From Candidatus Symbiobacter sp. (lineage in GTDB: Bacteria > Pseudomonadota > Alphaproteobacteria > Elsterales > Elsteraceae): a stretch of DNA of 8,634 nucleotides. This document shows positions 5,719-8,634 of this stretch, in pieces. A model generated the notes under the pieces. The model had not been told where the DNA came from. It ran no database searches and was given only the letters and a program-made list of their open reading frames with translations. Position 1 is the first letter of the stretch. Every line of letters starts with the position of its first letter. The stretch covers positions 1 to 8,634 of the forward strand of contig JASGCR010000080.1 in the NCBI GenBank assembly GCA_030054015.1, written 5' to 3'. The translations under genes were made by a program, and so were the position numbers.

Positions 5719-6467
5719 GGCGAATTTTTATTTTTAGAATCCCATTTTTGGTTTACAAGCTTTGAAAGTTTTTCTTCCAAATTTGGCAGGGTAAACCAAT
5801 TTTTATCGTTTTCCAAAGCAACAAAAGGCGTACGGGGAATAAATCCACCCTCAGCGATGTCCGATGGGATAACAAACCGCCAATCAGATTCGCATTTTAA
5901 CATCAATTCCTTTTCGTTGGTTGTGCTATAAAATTGAAAGAGCATTGACTTCAATTTTTCATCCCTAATAATTTCTAAATCATCACCAATAGTCCCTCCT
6001 TGGTAGATGGAGTTGGCTGTATTTGTAATTATCAAATCAAAACTTTCTACTGAATAACGATCATTTGAAGTCGAGGCAAGCTTCAAATTACTGCGTGAAC
6101 GATGACATTTTACGTTAAATCCTGCTGGTCTTGGTTTTTTACCATCCTTAGCATTTTTAATGCTTCCCCTAACTGCACTTTTGCTTTCAACACGCAATAA
6201 TATTCCGGTTCTTCTGTGCGTTAATGTAATATCTTCGTCACCGAATCCAGTTTGGGCATTGAGATTCAGTTTTTGCACATCCCATGTCAATTTATTCAAA
6301 TGCTTTTGCAATAATAAATATGCGTTATACTCCATAGCCTTCCCCCTAATCATGGGAATGACCTTTTGATCCTCCAATATTTCAAAAAAATACTCAAATG
6401 GGATATAAAATTTTTGCATATATTGGTAAATCTTTTTACCGAGTACAATCAATTCTTCGTTTGTCAT
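5697..6467 (-). CDS. Candidate type II restriction endonuclease (PD-(D/E)XK type)
   Basis: A 256-aa protein that I do not recognise by name. G74FGDEDITL82, then 11 residues, then LLRVESK96, fits the PD-(D/E)XK nuclease core: acidic D77/D79 on one strand, E94 and K96 on the next, plus E47 in a preceding helix (GKAMEYNAYLLLQKH). A basic segment follows (residues 97-128). Pairing with an adenine methyltransferase in convergent, 22-bp overlapping orientation is a common type II layout. The start at 6467 has GGGGGG (6477-6482, read on the minus strand) 9 nt upstream. Codon use is strongly AT-rich, like the methyltransferase. Alternatives are another nuclease or a DNA-binding protein of the same fold. 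No controller protein gene is present. Confidence 0.72.
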   Translation of the reverse strand: MTNEELIVLGKKIYQYMQKFYIPFEYFFEILEDQKVIPMIRGKAMEYNAYLLLQKHLNKLTWDVQKLNLNAQTGFGDEDITLTHRRTGILLRVESKSAVRGSIKNAKDGKKPRPAGFNVKCHRSRSNLKLASTSNDRYSVESFDLIITNTANSIYQGGTIGDDLEIIRDEKLKSMLFQFYSTTNEKELMLKCESDWRFVIPSDIAEGGFIPRTPFVALENDKNWFTLPNLEEKLSKLVNQKWDSKNKNSPQTSRRA

Positions 6468-6494
6468 GATTTTTTTCCCCCCATTTTGCCTGAT

Positions 6495-6523
6495 AGCATA
6501 TTGTTATAAGTTTTTCTATTCAA
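6495..6523 (-). promoter_or_regulatory. Probable promoter of the endonuclease gene
   Basis: On the minus strand TTGAAT (6523-6518), 17 nt, then TATGCT (6500-6495), each matching 4 of 6 consensus bases, about 30 nt before the ATG. This gives the nuclease its own promoter, independent of the upstream antitoxin. Confidence 0.45.
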
Positions 6524-6536
6524 TCGCTATGATTCT

Positions 6537-6617
6537 CTAAAATCTGCCCCTCCTCTCTTTATCAATCGCGTCCAAATCCTGAACTGCAATGGTGGAATAT
6601 TTAAGTGTCCAACCCAT
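6537..6617 (-). pseudogene. Truncated ParE/RelE-type toxin remnant
   Basis: A 26-codon open frame, MGWTLKYSTIAVQDLDAIDK then ERRGRF and TAG. It begins with an ATG (6617-6615) inside the 3' end of the antitoxin gene (17-bp overlap), the normal start architecture of a toxin gene. The peptide looks like the first strand and helix of ParE/RelE-superfamily toxins (W-x-[LIV]-x-[YF]-s..A..DL..[IL]DK). The remaining 60-70 residues, including any catalytic ones, are absent: stops follow in frame and the endonuclease gene begins 70 nt further on. Family assignment rests on a short segment read by eye, so it is moderate. Confidence 0.55.
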
Positions 6618-6891
6618 AACGCGCCCTGACCTCATCCGCCGACCACAGGCGATTTTCGCCTGGTTTCAATGCGGATACTTCCATTTTGTTATCGGCCATG
6701 ATTGCGGCATCAACTTCGTCGGCGGCCTCATCTGTACCGCCTTCATCCCAGGTATCTTTGCCATAACGATGGTCGAGCCAATAATCCACCGCTTCGGTGA
6801 TGATCTCGCCGATGCTCTTGTCTTGAGCGGCAGCAAAATCGCTCAGCCGGGCCGAAATCTTGGCATCAAGATCAATTGATAAATGGGACAT
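6601..6891 (-). CDS. Ribbon-helix-helix antitoxin-like protein, now without an intact toxin
   Basis: A 96-aa protein with an RHH-like N-terminus: strand MSHLSIDLD, helix KISARLSDFAAAQDKS, helix IGEIITEAVDYWLDHRYG. An acidic middle (TWDEGGTDEAADEVDAAI) is followed by a C-terminus ending WSADEVRARYGLDT, the sort of tail that wraps a toxin. The leader AAGGAGCGG gives a good ribosome-binding site. It is distinct from the two antitoxins at 3491 and 4145, sharing only the general pattern, and belongs to a ParD/CopG/RelB-like group. The overlapping downstream toxin frame is truncated. It may persist as an autorepressor, as an anti-toxin against an incoming module, or simply as a relic. Confidence 0.75.
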   Translation of the reverse strand: MSHLSIDLDAKISARLSDFAAAQDKSIGEIITEAVDYWLDHRYGKDTWDEGGTDEAADEVDAAIMADNKMEVSALKPGENRLWSADEVRARYGLDT

Positions 6892-6910
6892 GACCGCTCC
6901 TTGAGCCGCT

Positions 6911-6940
6911 ATTTTAGCAAAAAAAGGGCTGATGGTGCAA
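6911..6940 (-). promoter_or_regulatory. Probable promoter of the minus-strand antitoxin gene
   Basis: Minus-strand TTGCAC (6940-6935), 18 nt, then TAAAAT (6916-6911), a 5/6 match to the -10 consensus, about 20 nt before the ATG at 6891. The T-run in the spacer lies just after the AraC-family gene and could also serve weakly in its termination. Confidence 0.4.
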
Positions 6941-6957
6941 CAAATGCGATGAAAAAA

Positions 6958-7983
6958 CTAACTGCTCACCCCGTGGGTGCGGTCGTCGCTGGGGGGGGTG
7001 CCATAATGCTCGCTATAGGTTTTGGAAAAATGGGAGGCTGAGACGAATCCCGATGCCAGGGCGATTTCCAACACGGACAGGCTGGTTTGTTGCAAGAGTT
7101 TGCGGGCGTGACCGAGGCGCAGGGCCAAATAATAACGGGCGGGAGTCGCGCCTAAATAATGTTGGAACAACCGTTCCAATTGCCGTGGCGAAATATGCAA
7201 TAAATCCGCCAATTCGGCGCAAGAAAGCGGCTCTTCGAGGTTGCTTTCCATCAATTCGACACAGGTAATCACATTTTGATTGGCAACCCCCAGGCGGGCG
7301 CGGAGACCCATGCGTTGTTGCTCGCTGGCATCGCGGATGCGGTGGTGGATCAGGCAATCCGTGACGCGGTGGGCGAGGCTCTTGCCGTGGCGGGCGGCGA
7401 TGAGGGCCAGCATCATGTCGATGGTGGCGGTGCCGCCGGCACAGCTGTAACGGTTGCGGTCAATCTCATATAATTCTTCGGTGGCATCGATGGCGGGGTA
7501 TAAATCGCGCAATTGCGCCAAATGTTCCCAATGGGTGGTGCAGCGATAGCCTTCGAGCAAGCCGGCTTCGGCTAAAACAAAAGTCCCCAAACCCGCCGCT
7601 CCCAATGCCGAGCCATAGGCGGCCTGGCGGCGCAAACGTGCGATCAGGCGGTCAAAATTCGGCGATGGGGTTAGGGTTGGGCCGCCACAGACCAGACAGT
7701 CGGAAAGACTAAGGGCATTGGTTTGGTTCATATCGTCAAACGCGTAATCGCTGGCGATTTTGGTGCCGTTTGATGCGGCAACCTCGCCGCCGGATTGCGA
7801 AAATAAGGTCCAATCAAACAGAGGGAGACCGCTGAGATGATTGGCGAGGCCCAGCGTCTCAAGGGCCGAGGCCAATCCGATCATGGTAAAATTTTCTAAT
7901 AAAAACAGGCCGAAATGTTGGGTTTGCGTCTCGGTCTTGGGGCGGGGGGACAGAGAGGGATGTGCAACCAGAGCAAAATTCAT
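6958..7983 (-). CDS. GlxA/GbdR-type AraC-family transcriptional regulator
   Basis: A 341-aa regulator with an N-terminal DJ-1/PfpI-like (glutamine amidotransferase-like) domain, residues about 22-205, and a C-terminal AraC DNA-binding domain with two helix-turn-helices, about 238-335 (SCAELADLLHISPRQLERLF, then SVLEIALASGFVSASHFSKTY). The pattern LAEAGLLEGYRCTTHWEHL (137-155) and YSCAGGTATIDMMLALIA (179-196) is typical of the GlxA group, which includes GbdR, CdhR and ArgR, sensors of betaine, carnitine or arginine-type metabolites. The nucleophile-elbow region reads GAAGLGT (128-134), with no cysteine, so catalysis is not expected. The ATG at 7983 has only a weak ribosome-binding site. It is divergent from the hydroxyisourate hydrolase gene, which it may control; the effector is unknown. 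Confidence 0.92.
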   Translation of the reverse strand: MNFALVAHPSLSPRPKTETQTQHFGLFLLENFTMIGLASALETLGLANHLSGLPLFDWTLFSQSGGEVAASNGTKIASDYAFDDMNQTNALSLSDCLVCGGPTLTPSPNFDRLIARLRRQAAYGSALGAAGLGTFVLAEAGLLEGYRCTTHWEHLAQLRDLYPAIDATEELYEIDRNRYSCAGGTATIDMMLALIAARHGKSLAHRVTDCLIHHRIRDASEQQRMGLRARLGVANQNVITCVELMESNLEEPLSCAELADLLHISPRQLERLFQHYLGATPARYYLALRLGHARKLLQQTSLSVLEIALASGFVSASHFSKTYSEHYGTPPSDDRTHGVSS

Positions 7984-8058
7984 AATTAACCATGTGACTT
8001 AAAATAATAGAAGTGATGCGACTCTTATTTGTCTCAAATGGGCATGACCCCGGGCAAA

Positions 8059-8069
8059 CGCAAGTTGCG
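8059..8069. promoter_or_regulatory. Small palindrome in the divergent intergenic region
   Basis: CGCAAGTTGCG has perfect 5-bp arms around one base, between the AraC-family gene and the hydroxyisourate hydrolase gene and about 19 bp before the -35 of the latter. A second TGCGAC lies at 8017-8022, repeating the one at 8066-8071. AraC-type activators often bind direct repeats just upstream of the -35, so this is a candidate operator only by position. Confidence 0.25.
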
Positions 8070-8087
8070 ACAGGTTTTAACGGCTTG

Positions 8088-8116
8088 TTGTTTTGAGTTT
8101 TTCTTTAGCGCATAAT
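8088..8116 (+). promoter_or_regulatory. Probable promoter of the hydroxyisourate hydrolase gene
   Basis: TTGTTT (8088-8093), 17 nt, then CATAAT (8111-8116; 5 of 6 consensus). Transcription would begin near 8123, giving a leader of about 50 nt before the TTG at 8174. This argues against translation from the TTG at 8093, which lies inside the promoter. Confidence 0.5.
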
Positions 8117-8173
8117 GAATTATTGTCTAAAAGACGGATTGGTCGTGCGACCGAAAAAGCGGGGAGTGAAAAA

Positions 8174-8530
8174 TTGGGCAAAATAACGACGCATGTTTTG
8201 GACACCAGCCGTGGGTTGCCAGGGCGGGGAATTGCGGTTGCGCTCTATCGCTTGGATCAAGCGGGGCAGCGCCAGGCGATGACGACAACCCACACCAACC
8301 AGGATGGTCGCTGTGATGCGCCCTTGCTTGAAGGCGCGGCCTTGACCGTCGCGGCCTATGAATTGGATTTCGAGATTGGTCGCTATTATGCGGCGCAAAA
8401 CGGCCACGGGTCGGCGATGCCCTTTCTGGATCGGGTGACGTTGCGCTTTGGGGTGGGGGATGCGGCGGCGCATTACCACGTGCCGTTATTGGTCACGCCT
8501 TGGAGCTATGCCACTTATCGCGGGTCATGA
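8174..8530 (+). CDS. uraH: 5-hydroxyisourate hydrolase (transthyretin-like)
   Basis: A 118-aa enzyme converting 5-hydroxyisourate, the product of urate oxidase, to OHCU in the urate-to-allantoin pathway. The hallmarks are present: N-terminal KITTHVLDTSRG with H7, NQDGRC with R46, HYHVPLLVTP with H102, and the C-terminal signature YRGS (115-118) that distinguishes the enzyme from transthyretin. The TTG at 8174 is chosen because GGGGAG (8161-8166) lies 7 nt upstream and the protein then begins MGKITTHVLDT, as in the family. The longer frame from 8093 adds an unlike, basic 27-residue stretch. No other urate genes are in the window; they may lie beyond the right edge or elsewhere. Confidence 0.93.
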   Translation: MGKITTHVLDTSRGLPGRGIAVALYRLDQAGQRQAMTTTHTNQDGRCDAPLLEGAALTVAAYELDFEIGRYYAAQNGHGSAMPFLDRVTLRFGVGDAAAHYHVPLLVTPWSYATYRGS

Positions 8531-8568
8531 TTTTCGGCCCTGCAACGAATATGCGATGAATATTTTTT

Positions 8569-8593
8569 CTAAAGGAAGGTCTGAATAAGTCCA
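8569..8593 (+). repeat. Intergenic repeat copy 2 (inverted partner of 43-67)
   Basis: Matches the minus strand of 43-67 at 21 of 25 positions (CTAAAGGAAGGTCTGAATAA plus GTCCA here). It follows a T-run (8563-8568) that, together with a weak AT-only 5-bp hairpin (8548-8564), could loosely act as a terminator for the preceding gene. Confidence 0.5.
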
Positions 8594-8599
8594 GTTTTA

Positions 8600-8623
8600 C
8601 CCCCCCTTCTTTAGAAGGGGGGG
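8600..8623. repeat. 11-bp-arm C/G palindrome at the right edge
   Basis: CCCCCCCTTCT (8600-8610) and AGAAGGGGGGG (8613-8623) are perfect inverted arms around TT. In practice this is a 10-bp stem with a 4-nt loop. No T-tract follows on either strand, so a repeat element or transcript-stabilising hairpin is more likely than an intrinsic terminator. Confidence 0.6.
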
Positions 8624-8634
8624 ATAGTTGAGCT

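Noticed and set aside
6589..6879. 96-aa plus-strand open frame
   Set aside because: Complement of the minus-strand antitoxin, which has a ribosome-binding site, promoter and RHH-like pattern.
8093..8173. TTG at 8093 as the hydroxyisourate hydrolase start
   Set aside because: It lies within the likely promoter and adds 27 residues unlike the family. The TTG at 8174 has a well-placed ribosome-binding site.

Overview
The window looks like chromosome of an alphaproteobacterium. The basis is the compact run of kinase-pyrophosphorylase (PPDK regulator), Maf and CoaE genes, the protein sequences themselves, and the moderately GC-rich backbone. Genus cannot be read from the sequence. One clearly AT-richer stretch (about 4700-6540) interrupts that backbone and looks acquired.

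Left part (1-3410): an intergenic region with two dyads is followed by a tRNA-Pro(GGG) gene (220-296) with encoded CCA. Then come four co-directional, overlapping or nearly abutting housekeeping genes: a CinA-type MoaB/Mog-domain protein (361-1173), a DUF299 kinase-pyrophosphorylase that controls pyruvate,phosphate dikinase/PEP synthase (1170-2021), a Maf nucleotide pyrophosphatase (2002-2712) and dephospho-CoA kinase CoaE (2716-3357). Three of the four carry low-complexity or tandem-repeat DNA within or at the end of the coding region. The CoaE stop codon lies inside a 17-bp tandem repeat that runs into a terminator-like hairpin.

Middle part (3410-6950): a cluster of addiction-type and defence genes. 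Two tandem toxin-antitoxin pairs (ribbon-helix-helix antitoxin plus YafQ-family RNase toxin) share a 158-bp perfectly identical block in the antitoxin genes, whereas the antitoxin C-termini and the toxins have diverged. Next is a convergent, AT-rich type II-like restriction-modification pair: a D12-class adenine methyltransferase (4813-5718, +) and a PD-(D/E)XK nuclease candidate (5697-6467, -), overlapping tail to tail by 22 bp. To its right lies a third, minus-strand antitoxin (6601-6891). Its toxin is reduced to a 26-codon N-terminal stub (6537-6617), as if the restriction-modification segment or a deletion had removed the rest.

Right part (6950-8634): a GlxA/GbdR-type AraC-family regulator (6958-7983, -) is divergent from a 5-hydroxyisourate hydrolase gene of urate catabolism (8174-8530, +), which most likely starts at a TTG. 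The window ends in a 25-bp sequence that is an inverted, 84% identical copy of one at positions 43-67, followed by an 11-bp-arm C/G palindrome. This suggests a dispersed intergenic repeat family.

No CRISPR array, rRNA gene, insertion sequence or phage gene was seen. The most interesting content is the addiction cluster: the mosaic antitoxins, the decapitated third module and the nuclease/methyltransferase pair of unknown specificity.
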